Of a stretch of DNA of 64,000 nt, positions 32,800 to 42,833 are shown one piece after another. The stretch covers positions 620,001 to 684,000 of the forward strand of contig BQMF02000206.1 of assembly GCA_027922465.2 (NCBI GenBank), given 5' to 3'. Origin of the DNA: Turritopsis dohrnii. Its lineage: Eukaryota; Cnidaria; Hydrozoa; Anthoathecata; Oceaniidae. The notes under the pieces were generated by a model. The model worked only from the letters and a program-made list of their open reading frames with translations. It was not told the origin of the DNA and did not search any database. The position numbers were made by a program, and so were the translations under genes. Positions within the stretch are counted from its first letter, which is position 1. Each line of letters opens with the position of its first letter.

Positions 32800-34235
32800 T
32801 CATTCAATCACACCAATGCTTCTTTTGATGTACTTTGTTCTTGTCTGTCATTATTGTTTGGATTTGTTACCAAGTAATTGTCTTACCGAATCCAACATTG
32901 TACTAAAATACCTCAAGCTGGTCAATAATACCAAAAAATAAATATATACTCTACTCATCATAATGGTTACTATCATGAAATAAAATTTGATCATTTCCAT
33001 TAGTAACCTAGTAAACTGCAGCCTCCAAATTTGATTTTAAGAGAGCTTTGACTGCAAATTAAAATCTTCAAACTTATTTTTCTCCAAATATAGCAAGTTT
33101 TACTTTATGCATCCCTGACCAATTTTAATATGAATATATACCAATAATAATCAATTTCTTAATTTTCTGGCTTTATTACTTTTCAAATTTATTTACATTT
33201 TAATGTTTTGATAAGATAGTTCTACAATACAATTTTAGTTGACACCAACTGATTTCTGCTTTCAAGCCAAGACTTCAGAAACTTATACACAGTTTTAGGA
33301 TACTAATAAAAAACAGCTTCCATTATTCTGCTAATAGTATATTTATCATATTTTTAAGCTTACATACTGTATATCAGCTAGTTTTATTTAATATACCTAA
33401 AATCAGTATCAAAAGTCAGTTTTTTTGATTACTTTACGCACTTAAGATTTGATGTGTTTGCAATTTTTTTTGCTGGGTCACATTTGAGATGCCTGTAGAA
33501 TTGGAGATAGTCACATAAATCTCTTGTTTTTTTGTGTTTTGGTAGCATACCTAGTATATTTATCATATTTATAGGTTTTAATGCATATGTTAGTGTAATA
33601 TTGATGTAATTGCTTCTCAAAAATGGCCCGAAATTCAATTTTTCGGGGTTTTTTCAATTTTCAAGCTGCCATTATGGATTTTCTGAAAAATTTGAAAATG
33701 TCAATTTGGGTATTTTCTATAGCCTTTTTGGGTTTATATTGATTTCCTGAATTTCAGATGGTGATCTAAAGTAGAAAAAAAGTTATTGAGTCTTAAAAAT
33801 GACAAAAATGAACAAGTTTTTGACATTTCAAGCCTATTATCTCAATTTCAAATAGTTATTTTTGATTTTTTATGATTTCTAAGGGTTACAATTTCCATAT
33901 ATTCCTATACCATGGCCAAAGTGCTTTACATACTGAAGATTTGATGTGTTTGTGACAAACGGTTCTGAAATTATGGCATCTTCTACTTTGAAAAATCTCA
34001 AACGACCTCACAAAAATCCGATTTTTTCCATTTTTTACCAATATTGAACTTAAAAATTATTCTAAAAACCATCATGAATCCACTTTTTTTATTGGATAAG
34101 TGAATTACTAAGGATGTTGGGCTTTTCATGACAAACAAAAATGAAACCAACTTGATATGCTGTATTATGTTAAAAAATCAAGTTTTCTCAATGTCTCGTG
34201 TTTAAAAAATAAAAATTCTCATAGAAGCAATTTTC
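32800..34235. other. Non-coding DNA, possible flank of the DDE-like element
   Basis: AT-rich sequence with many AAAATTTGAAAATG-like tracts. It may be the 5' flank of the element encoding the minus-strand transposase. A candidate left end GGGTCATTCC occurs at 29733; the same 10-mer recurs at 34990 in the same orientation, so the boundaries stay unresolved. Confidence 0.3.
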
Positions 34236-34430
34236 ATTCATCTTGCTTTTTCTTCTTCTTCTTCTTTTTCTTCTTATCGCCATTCTCTTCCACGTTTTCC
34301 TGATAAAGATAAAAGATAACATTGTAAAAAAAACCCCGACATGCAGAAGTCACTTGAAAATCAAATGAAAGTAAAAAGTACTTCAGCTTGTTCCTCTTCT
34401 TCTTCTTCTTTTTTCTTCTTATAGCAAATT
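34236..34430 (-). CDS. Candidate terminal exon pair with Lys/Glu-rich tail
   Basis: On the minus strand a pyrimidine-rich acceptor (TTTATCTTTATCAG) at about 34299 opens an exon reading ENVEENGD, then about ten Lys, QDE and a stop at 34236. The preceding exon (about 34430-34386) reads KKKEEEEEEQAE and ends at a GTACTT donor, in phase. Charged KEKE-like tails are common at the C-termini of nucleolar and ribosome-biogenesis proteins. No upstream exon was identified confidently; codon repetition alone could mimic this. Confidence 0.35.
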
Positions 34431-35791
34431 TGCCGATTAGTCCACTTCAATGCAGAGAATTCAATTCTCCGCTACACAATTGGACAGTTTATGGGAAAAG
34501 GATCTGGATTTTCGATTATTTGAAGCTAAATTTCAATTTTTTAAAATCAAAATTTATATAGCTTCAAAAAAATCGAAATTTGGATTCTAAAAAATGGAAA
34601 TTTAGATTCTAAAAAATTGATTTTTGGATTCTAAATGAATCACTTTTTCAATTCTAGTGTATCTTTTTGGGAGTACCATTTTCGCTGTTAAAAAGTTTTG
34701 TTTATATTTTTACTATTTCACTGGGGACTTTACTTTATTGTTATTTCGCTAAATAGAAATAAAAAGTTTCAGAAAAACATTTTTTACTTTGTTGATAAGT
34801 CTCCAACAAGTTTACATTTTTATATCGTTTTGTTTTATAAATCTGGTCATCTGTTGTCAGTGATCTTTTTTTGATTCTTTTGCTCCCGTTATGGACTTTC
34901 GCATAACCTTTGTCTGATGATAAAAGACAAAAAAAAAATGTATATAACGGGTTATATACTTTCATTAAAACGAAGGTGAGTATAACAAAAGGGTCATTCC
35001 ACCTCAACTTAACAACTGGTGAGCACTTTCTTCAATATGAGCCATATATAAGTAAAAATTTCAACGAAAGTTATTTGGAAACTGAGACACTTTCATAAGA
35101 ATCCGGGAAAGTGGGACACTATGACCAAATCCGGGACAATCCCGGTCAAACGGTGATGCTGATGGTGTTGGAATTAATGAGACTTGTCATTAGACCTTTT
35201 CCCTATAAATAAAATGAACCTTTCATAGCTTGTTTCACAAAATAATGGAAAATTGACATCATTATTCATATGTCCATTAAACCTAAGCCAAATATTTTTG
35301 TTGTGTTACGCAATGTGTTGAGGTCAACAAACTAAGAAGAGATATACATATAGTTTTATAAAGCCAGATGAGAAATAATTACAAAGCTGAACTTCCTTAA
35401 AAAGTTGAAAAATATGATTTAGCTTACCGGATATGAAGTGAGCACTGCACAATCTAGCATTTTCAATGTCTGCATCTGTTTAAGGCCACTCACTGACACT
35501 GAGCCATTACTTTTCCTTTAGATTTGATCATCATCTCTTTTCTTTGGAGGAAAGCGACAGAAAATCAACTCTGAAGAGCTTGTTGTTCTGTTTGTCACAA
35601 CACAAACTTGGCATAATGATTTTCAGACATATATGAAAAAAGTGGGAACTCACAAGTAAGTTAGCATTTCTAACCCACTCATGAACTGTTTCGCTGCAAA
35701 AATGCTGGAGGCAATCGATTTGTTTTGCCTCCACTTTTTTGCGCATGCGCGTTACGCTTCGAAAAATGTAAACACGGAACCAACAGACAAC

Positions 35792-36061
35792 AGGCCGATT
35801 TCCATTCAACGCTTATGCCCGCGCGGACGTAGAATTTTCCGAGCGGCCAAACAGTTGCAAATGGAAATCAAAAGACACGATTGGCTGAAATTATCAGCGG
35901 ACATCGGCGGGCTTAAAAAAAGTTAAAATTTTTCAACTTTATTTTTGCTCGCTGAGCGGACATAACTACGCTTATGAATTAGCCAATACGCATGCGTTCT
36001 AAGTCACTGAGCGTGGATTACCTACGTCCGCGCGGATATTTTCCTGAATGGAAATCGGCCT
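35792..36061. mobile_element. Short TIR element AGGCCGATTTCCATTC
   Basis: The left AGGCCGATTTCCATTC and the right inverse are at the two ends. Further in, GCGCGGACGTAG and CTACGTCCGCGC also mirror each other, so TIR plus subterminal repeats span most of the 270 bp. It is GC-richer than its surroundings. No clear TSD was seen. Confidence 0.6.
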
Positions 36062-36064
36062 TTA

Positions 36065-36153
36065 CGCAACTGCGATTCTACGGCGGCTAGTAGTTATGTT
36101 GTTATGGTAACTTTATAATATCTGCTTGCTGCCTCCGTCATTGTGAAATGCTT
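36065..36153. repeat. Left part of repeat copy A, interrupted by LINE
   Basis: The segment from GTTATGTTGTTATGGTAAC to GTGAAATGCTT is nearly identical to 41810-41869. Its continuation resumes at 39595 after the REL LINE. Just before it, AACTGCGATTCTACGGCGG followed by CTAG (36068-36090) matches the hairpin arm at 40553-40575. Confidence 0.75.
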
Positions 36154-36362
36154 CTTTTTTTTTTTTTTTTTTTTTTTTAAAGTATTTCTCTTCTATTATT
36201 TCTATCATCCATTTGTAGAAGATACAAATTTTTTTTAAACTAACACAGAATACATTGATTGACCGTTATATAAAATTAAAAGTATTTTCTCTCTATTTAC
36301 AATTGTATAAATATATTTTTTTTTTTAATTATTATTTTTTTTGTTATTGTCTATTCATTCTT

Positions 36363-39300
36363 TCAGACCCCATTGGCTAAGGTCATATCTAGTGCGATGC
36401 TATCACCAGATAGCGACGTCCCGTTAGGGTTGCTTTTGATCGTTCTTGAACCACGCAAGCACAATAAACATGATCTCATCAGCGCAAACGATAGCTTTAT
36501 CCGCACCCACGATATGGTAACCGAGAGTTGTTCAGTTTTCTTTTCGGCAATCATTTTGCATAATCGAGTGATAAATGAGGTGCATTCACGTCCCATTCCT
36601 CCTTGAATTGTAAATAGGAGGGGTGTAAAACTACCATGTTCGATGTTGAGGATACGCTCACAATATGCGTTTTTCTTTTCTCTCTCGTTTTGCTGGTAAC
36701 ACTTCTCCAGACTTCGGGCTGAGTACCTAGAGGCGCTTGGGTCAAACACCCTTACGTCAAAAAATGCCTTTTGGCCTCTCACCCAAAAGTCTCTTGCGCT
36801 GACATCCAGTCTTGCATCATCGCCAGTTTTTGCAGTTCTCGCTTCAATATGATCTCCATTCAGCGGTGCAAGTGAAGGTTCGATTGCTACATCTTTGCAT
36901 ACCTCTGATAATAGAGAGGCACACAAGTCGCGTACATCGTTGTGGCGGATGGTTACAAATCCTCCCTTTTTGCAGCTCATACTGTGTTGCACGCTGAAGA
37001 CCTGGCCACAGCTGCATGTTGTTGGTAGTTTTGGAATCGGCCATCCATACCTCAACCGAAGGGCGTCCCGGAATTCTTCTCTATTTAGGTCAAAACCGTG
37101 CTTTTGAATCGGCAATACGTTTAGCCAGTTTGAAGCACCTTTCTCGCAATTTATTTCGATTAGCTTTTTTTTTGTCTCGGGTAACTCCTGCTTCAGCTGG
37201 TTTAGCTCATCTTGATGTTTTTGTTCTTTATTTCGCTTTATGGCATTCTTCTTTTTGACAATGTCACTCTTCTCCACATCATAGTCAGTCTTTTGATGTA
37301 ATATTCCATTCACTAGTGATGATGTGACATTTCTTGAATTGTTGTATTCGGACTCGCTGATTGCCGAGAATAATGGGATTCCAAGGCCACCTAACCGTGG
37401 TGGTAACGACAGAAGTTTTCTTTCGATGTCAGAACAAATATAGCCGCCTGTGATAGCTGGTATAAAGTTGTTTCTAATGACGTCTTCTACTGGCATTATT
37501 AACGTGTGTAAACCCGAGATGGTTCTCATGAAATAGGAGAGTTTGTGCTTAAAGCCCGACGTAAATGCAGCATATGCAGCTTGCGGTTCGATTTCTGCAA
37601 TTTCTGATAGACGTTTTAGTTGTTTACACCAGTTGTCAACTAGATCATCCACGTATTTCTTCTTGAAGTCCATACTACCTATTACTGCTCCTAGGTGGCG
37701 TTCTCCCGAGCTGCTAATATTTATTCCACTGCCATCGAAGATTTCTTTCGCTTTTTCAAAGTGGTGTTCTTTAACTATTAGGTGAGATTTCGATGCTTTC
37801 GGGTGGTAACCATAGACTGGACCAGTGTGTTTCATCTCATCCCAATATGTTTTCAGACTGGCAATAGTGCCTGCAGCTGTGATGTCATCAGCAAAGGCGA
37901 CTTCTTTGGCATCTAGATTTTTTTCGTCGATCACTTTGAGGAGCGTTTGAAGGAGTGGTGTCAGGCCTAAAGCATAGGCAGCCATAGCAGTTGGATCGCC
38001 TTGGGTGGTACCTTCTTTCGACAAAACTTCCATTCCTCCTAAGACGAAAAGGCGTGATGGTATATTGTAGCAGTTTTTGATGTAGGTGTAAACTATCGGA
38101 CATATGATTGCTATGTTCTGAAGCATCGCTTTTCGATTAATTGAGTTAAATGCATTTTCAGCATCGATTAATAGTACTCCTTCTGTTGACTCCTGGTTAT
38201 AAAGATCAGCCATGGCATGTATTGCAGCTTCTGCACCCGCATCTTGACCGGCACATACTTGAATAGAACCAGTCGACTTTACTATATCAGGTTTAGCTAC
38301 GGCCATCACTACTTTACCGGCAATTCTTCGAAGCACTTCCCCTACTCCGATCGGTCGTAGACCAGGATTTTTGTTTAGAGGGACTAGTCTGCAAGCAAGA
38401 AAAGCATCAATTGACGTCGACCCTCCTACTGCTTTCACTTCCTCAGTACCTAACTTCTTTATGCACTCTGAGAAGGTCTTACGAAGATCGGATGTAGCTT
38501 TTCCATACTGAGAAGATGTTAATATATGGCGCCAACCATCGGCATCTAGACCAGAAGGTCCGGAACCTCCTTTTGTTAGTGATGCAGCCTTCAGTACAAG
38601 GTCTTCGTTAATCAGTTCGTACGCAATAGGATGAATTCTTTGAATTGGACCGTTAAATATTGTACCTTCTTCAGCTGGCTTACTTTCAGGATGTTTCTGT
38701 TCTAATAACATGAGTGTTTCATCGTTGAGTGGCAGTATACCGTTTTTCATATTATTTGTTAATAGTTTTATAGCTCCATTGACATCTCCCTTTCTCATCC
38801 GTGCTGCAAATTGACCAGAAACTCGGCCAATATCGTTGGTACCAGTTGCTGATTTGAGGGTTGATTGTATGGTTCGTCCTTCTAGGTACAGTTCATCAAG
38901 ATTACCTTCCTTCCACAGATTCAGACGTCTTTCTAGGGCTTTTGCGTGATCCTTAGACTTCGACTTTTTACTTGGTTTTTGAAGCAATAGCGAAGGCATG
39001 ACATGAATGGCAGTGAAGGCAATATCTTTAAGAGGGGAGTCATTAATCCAGGTGTTCATCAATCTCGTTATTTCTTCTATGTAATGATTCCCAGCATTTC
39101 CACTTGGTAGCATGAATAAATTTCGCCTCCGGTAAACGATTTTTTCATATATACAGTTCAAGTTTTTGGTGAACTGCTTCCCATTAATATCTCCCCATTT
39201 AAAATCATGTTGTAGCTCATCTTCATATTCATTTGCAGAATTAAGTTCATAAACGATGGTTGCTCCTGTCGCATGATTGTTGATTGCTCCTTTCGAATTG

Positions 39301-39440
39301 CAAGTTGCTGGCGCTTTACAGTATTTAATATGTTGCATTAATCCACGATAAGTTTTAAATGTTCGGTGGCATGTTTTACATGCGTTGTTTTCAGAAACGG
39401 TAGCGGTATGTTCTTTATCTGACGGCTGTTCCATTTTCAA
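36363..39440 (-). CDS. REL-type LINE polyprotein (zinc finger, RT, restriction-like endonuclease)
   Basis: A complete 1025-codon ORF. Domains: a C2HC zinc finger at residues 21-41 (CKTCHRTF...HIKYC); RT with PLNKNPGLRPIGVGEVLRR (353-372), LLIDAENAFNSI (Asp426), TTQGDP (478-483) and FADD (516-519); then LPPRLGGLGIP (679-689); a C-terminal zinc motif CSCGQVFSVQHSMSC (809-823); and a PD-(D/E)xK-like endonuclease with ARLDV (Asp879) and FFDVRV (Asp895). This order, with the endonuclease after RT, is that of the early-branching R2/NeSL/CRE-type non-LTR retrotransposons, which nick DNA and prime reverse transcription at the target. No stop or frameshift interrupts it, so it may be recently active. 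Confidence 0.9.
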   Translation of the reverse strand: MKMEQPSDKEHTATVSENNACKTCHRTFKTYRGLMQHIKYCKAPATCNSKGAINNHATGATIVYELNSANEYEDELQHDFKWGDINGKQFTKNLNCIYEKIVYRRRNLFMLPSGNAGNHYIEEITRLMNTWINDSPLKDIAFTAIHVMPSLLLQKPSKKSKSKDHAKALERRLNLWKEGNLDELYLEGRTIQSTLKSATGTNDIGRVSGQFAARMRKGDVNGAIKLLTNNMKNGILPLNDETLMLLEQKHPESKPAEEGTIFNGPIQRIHPIAYELINEDLVLKAASLTKGGSGPSGLDADGWRHILTSSQYGKATSDLRKTFSECIKKLGTEEVKAVGGSTSIDAFLACRLVPLNKNPGLRPIGVGEVLRRIAGKVVMAVAKPDIVKSTGSIQVCAGQDAGAEAAIHAMADLYNQESTEGVLLIDAENAFNSINRKAMLQNIAIICPIVYTYIKNCYNIPSRLFVLGGMEVLSKEGTTQGDPTAMAAYALGLTPLLQTLLKVIDEKNLDAKEVAFADDITAAGTIASLKTYWDEMKHTGPVYGYHPKASKSHLIVKEHHFEKAKEIFDGSGINISSSGERHLGAVIGSMDFKKKYVDDLVDNWCKQLKRLSEIAEIEPQAAYAAFTSGFKHKLSYFMRTISGLHTLIMPVEDVIRNNFIPAITGGYICSDIERKLLSLPPRLGGLGIPLFSAISESEYNNSRNVTSSLVNGILHQKTDYDVEKSDIVKKKNAIKRNKEQKHQDELNQLKQELPETKKKLIEINCEKGASNWLNVLPIQKHGFDLNREEFRDALRLRYGWPIPKLPTTCSCGQVFSVQHSMSCKKGGFVTIRHNDVRDLCASLLSEVCKDVAIEPSLAPLNGDHIEARTAKTGDDARLDVSARDFWVRGQKAFFDVRVFDPSASRYSARSLEKCYQQNEREKKNAYCERILNIEHGSFTPLLFTIQGGMGRECTSFITRLCKMIAEKKTEQLSVTISWVRIKLSFALMRSCLLCLRGSRTIKSNPNGTSLSGDSIALDMTLANGV

Positions 39441-39558
39441 AACGTATATTTCACATTAGTAATTCGATTTGCAGATAAACTTCCAGTTTAAACGTGTATC
39501 GACGACTGTATAGCTGCATCGCTTTCACTTTTGTTTTTTTGTTTTGATTTTGCATCCG

Positions 39559-39579
39559 CCATCTTTAACCGTCAACCGT
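39559..39579 (-). promoter_or_regulatory. 5' terminal motif with YY1-like core
   Basis: In the LINE sense the element begins ACGGTTGACGG and continues TTAAAGATGGCGG. AAGATGGCGG resembles the YY1 site found at the 5' ends of some LINEs. The first 20 bases are also found at 18541-18560. A promoter role is inferred. Confidence 0.4.
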
Positions 39580-39594
39580 ATTTGTGAAATGCTT

Positions 39595-40575
39595 ACGCAA
39601 ACAAACAATAACAAAACGTAAACAAATATGGCGGCTGATCCAGCCAAAGCCTTTGCTCTACAACAAAGTTTATTGCTTTACAAATATGAAGCGGAAGCAG
39701 TTACTGATGAACAATGTATTATGTTAGAAATCTTTTATTTACAATGCAATCAAACCAAGCACAATAGTCCAAATACAAAAATACCAAACCATGATTTATC
39801 ATTAGTTCTTAGAGAGTTCATATCGAATGTTTACATACAATTTTTTTGAAATGAAGATGCAATGCAATGCAAACATTGATCTTCCTAATGTTTTTCTCAT
39901 GGCTACCCATGAGGAAAACATTAGGAAGATCATCAAGACATTAGGCAAATTTAAACATTTAACAAATTTCCCAAGAGTATTATGCGGCACTACTAGGTCA
40001 TGGCGAAAATATTAATGCTATTTGCAGTATAGGTTCCACAAAAAAGTCGTTGTTTAAAACTTTCCCTTACTGAAAAAAAATCTTTTCGAAAATAATGATA
40101 AACATTATCCCCAAGGGATTGCAATAGCAATCCTCTCGAACAACTTAAAATAGAATTGTAGAAGACGGTTTCTACTTGTATTAACTTTTGAAATAACTAT
40201 TGCATCTTTTATCGGTAACTGAATGAGAACCAGGTAATCATTATCATAAAAGCAAACATTGAATATCATTAAGAAATGTGAATTGAAATTAGCAAAATGT
40301 TTTGTTTACATTTTTTTTCGATTTTTTTCTTTGGTATTAATCAATTGCGTATGATGATTTCACAATAGTCTTCTCTACGTAATGAGCACCTGCGTATGTT
40401 CTACGGCTACGGTAAATTCATAACTTTTCCGTCGTAGAATGTACAGGGCGGATTGGTATCTGTAACACAGTGCGTTATTTCATGATCTCCTTGAATTTCC
40501 CAATCACCTGGTTCACACCGCCGCCGTAGAATCGCAGTTGCGTAAGCTCCCTAACTGCGATTCTACGGCGGCTAG
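39595..40575 (+). repeat. Repeat copy A, right part, with short ORF
   Basis: It is about 90 percent identical by eye to copy B (41870-42833). It contains an ORF opening MAADPAKAFALQQSLLLYKY (39628-39849) after an AATATGGCGGC context. It ends in a 19-bp perfect stem (40521-40539 and 40553-40571) followed by CTAG and T, which resembles a Helitron 3' terminus. The ORF is conserved between copies A and B for about 60 codons, suggesting an element-encoded first exon, but I do not recognise it. Confidence 0.6.
39878..39931. repeat. Long foldback GATCTTCCTAATGTTTT
   Basis: GATCTTCCTAATGTTTTTCT and its inverse flank a short CATGGCTACCCATG loop region, giving a stem of about 24 bp with one mismatch. 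In copy B the right arm is eroded. Confidence 0.7.
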
Positions 40576-40650
40576 TTGCCCCCGCAGCGAGCATAAGCGA
40601 GCGAGGAGGCATAGTAGTTTCACGAGATAGGCGAATGTCAGTTTCCGATT

Positions 40651-40686
<36 letters not shown>

Positions 40687-41800
40687 TTCATCCTCCAACT
40701 TTCGTGTTGACATTACACGGTGGAATACAATTATTAGCTTACTTTGCTTTTTTTCCGTTTCAAAGCATGGTACTGTAAGTGGGAGAGACAGAATGTTTTT
40801 TCGTACCTCTTTCCTAATTTATTATTGTATTATACTATGTTATTTAGGAAGATCGTATGCTAAAATTGCTTGGACATTTTTCGTGTTACTTTTGTGTTGT
40901 TTTAGTTAAGTGAACGACAAGGATTTTGAAGCACAGCTTGAAATCTGAAATTTTGCCAACCATACATTTTATTTTTGTATATATATGTTTTAGCTCTAAA
41001 TATTTCATTCAATAAACTTTGTTCAACGCACTAATTTTTGGCAAAGATTTTAATTGGATTTCTGTGTATGCAAGAAACCTATATTACAAATTGTCTTTCT
41101 TCGTGTTTTTCTATTTTAACTGTCCTCCTCGCGCCAAACCTAATCATATTAGTGTGTGATCATGATCAGTAAAAGCTTTTTACATTTTCTTGTTGTTTTT
41201 TTTTATAAACATTGGCTACTTTTTATTTTGAATCAAAGTTTAAAACGCAGATTTCTAATGGATTTTTTGCTTTGATTTTTTTTTTAAAAAAGTTTGTTTT
41301 TTTTCTTTTGGCTCTTACAGAATTTCTTTAACAAATCTTGTTTTGATTATAAAATACGTTTCCATGGTTTCAGTTTACACATTTCTTTTGTTTGTAGCAA
41401 ATACTTTCTGATATTACTTGTTAAGCCTTTATTACACTTTTTGAAAGGTATATTAGCATCAATAAAAAAAAAGTTATCCTAAGGAAAGTTTAACTCTATA
41501 AGTGAAAAACCGTGAAGACCATCCGTCAAGGAGTTTTCAAATCTGATCTCCCATTTCGAAATGATCATGCTCACAATTCTTCTTGTTTTTATTGTGTTTA
41601 GTTTATACAATGTTAACAAAAGTTTAAATGTATTTATTTGTTTCTGTGTAAAGATTTGCAAAAACATTGATCTGAATTTTTTTGAGTTTTCGGACAAAAA
41701 TTTGTTTTTGTTTCTGTTGTATAGCTTTCAATGTATAGCTTGCTGTGTGTACACATTGGAATGCTTGAGCGCGGGGGCATTTTTTAGCTAAAGCTACATG
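40576..41800. other. Intergenic stretch with (ATC)n microsatellite
   Basis: An (ATC)n tract lies at about 40653-40689. The rest is T-rich DNA with no supportable exon. An ORF of poly-Asp on the minus strand is the microsatellite read in frame. Confidence 0.4.
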
Positions 41801-41804
41801 CTAG

Positions 41805-42833
41805 TATATAGTTATGTTGTTATGGTAACTTTATGATATCTGCTTGCTGCCTCCGTCATTGTGAAATGCTTACGCAAACAAACAATAACAAAAAATAAAC
41901 AAATATGGTGGCTGATCCAGCCAAAGCCTTTTCTCTACAACAAAATTTATTGCTTAACAAATATGAAGCGGAAGCAGTTACTGATGAACGATGTATTATC
42001 TTAGAAATCTTTTATTTACAATGCTATGAAACCTTACACAATAGTCCAAATACCAAAATACCAAACCGTGATTTATCATTAGTTCTTAAGAGTTCATATC
42101 GAATGTTTATATACATGAACAGTCAGAGTGTCTTCGAATTTTTTTGAAATGAAGATGCAATGCAATGCAAACAAAAGATCTTCCTAATGTTTTTCTCATG
42201 GGTACCATAAAGGAAAATTTAAACATTTAACAAATTTCCCAAGAGTGTTATGCAGCACTCCAAGATCTTGACAAAAATATATGCTATTTGCAGTATAGAT
42301 CTTCAATAGGTTCCACAAGAAACTGTTTGTTTAAAACTTTCCCTTACTGAAAATAAATCTTTTTGAAAATAAAGACAAACATTATCCCCAAAGGATTGCA
42401 ATAGCAATCCTGTCGAACACCTTAAAATAGAATTATAATAGACGGTTTCTACTTGTATTTACTTTTGAAATAACTATTGTATCTTTTATCGGTAACTGAA
42501 TGAGAACCAGGTAATCATTGTCATAAAAGCAAACATTGAATATCATTAAGAAATGTGAATTGAAATTAGCAAAATGTTTTGTTTACATTTTTTTTCGATT
42601 TTTTTCTTTGGTATTAATCAATTGCGTATGATGATTTCACAATAGTCTTCTCTACGTAATGAGCACCTGCGTATGTTCTACGGCTACGGTAAATTCATAA
42701 CTTTTCCGTCGTAGAATGTACAGGGCGGATTGGTATCTGCAACACAGTGCGTTATTTCATGATCTCCTTGAATTTCCCAATCACCTGGTTCACACCGCCG
42801 CCGTAGAATCACAGTTGCGTAAGCTCTCTATTA
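41805..42833 (+). repeat. Repeat copy B, uninterrupted
   Basis: It carries the same order as copy A: GTTATGTTGTTATGG, the intact site CATTGTGAAATGCTTACGC (the empty LINE target), an ORF starting MVADPAKAFSLQQNLLLNKY (41905-42147), and the CACCGCCGCCGTAGAATC right side. Its right arm is cut at 42833, where the Helitron array starts. It serves as the pre-insertion allele for the REL LINE. Confidence 0.75.

Larger units (their letters stand above)
36154..39581 (-). mobile_element. Full-length REL-type LINE (R2/NeSL-like) with 13-bp TSD
   Basis: The minus-strand element has a poly(A) tail (plus-strand T run from about 36155) and starts ACGGTTGACGG next to 39579. The TSD TTGTGAAATGCTT is at 36141-36153 and 39582-39594. 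The uninterrupted site is preserved in repeat copy B at about 41857-41869. The single ORF is intact. Confidence 0.9.

Noticed and set aside
29733..34999. GGGTCATTCC at 29733 and 34990 as the two ends of the DDE-like element
   Set aside because: Both copies have the same orientation and diverge after ten bases, so they do not form terminal inverted repeats.
36373..38103. Several plus- and minus-strand ORFs of 60-80 codons within the REL LINE
   Set aside because: They are shadow frames of the intact 1025-codon ORF.
40513..40713. ORF with ten consecutive Asp on the minus strand
   Set aside because: It is the (ATC)n microsatellite read in frame.
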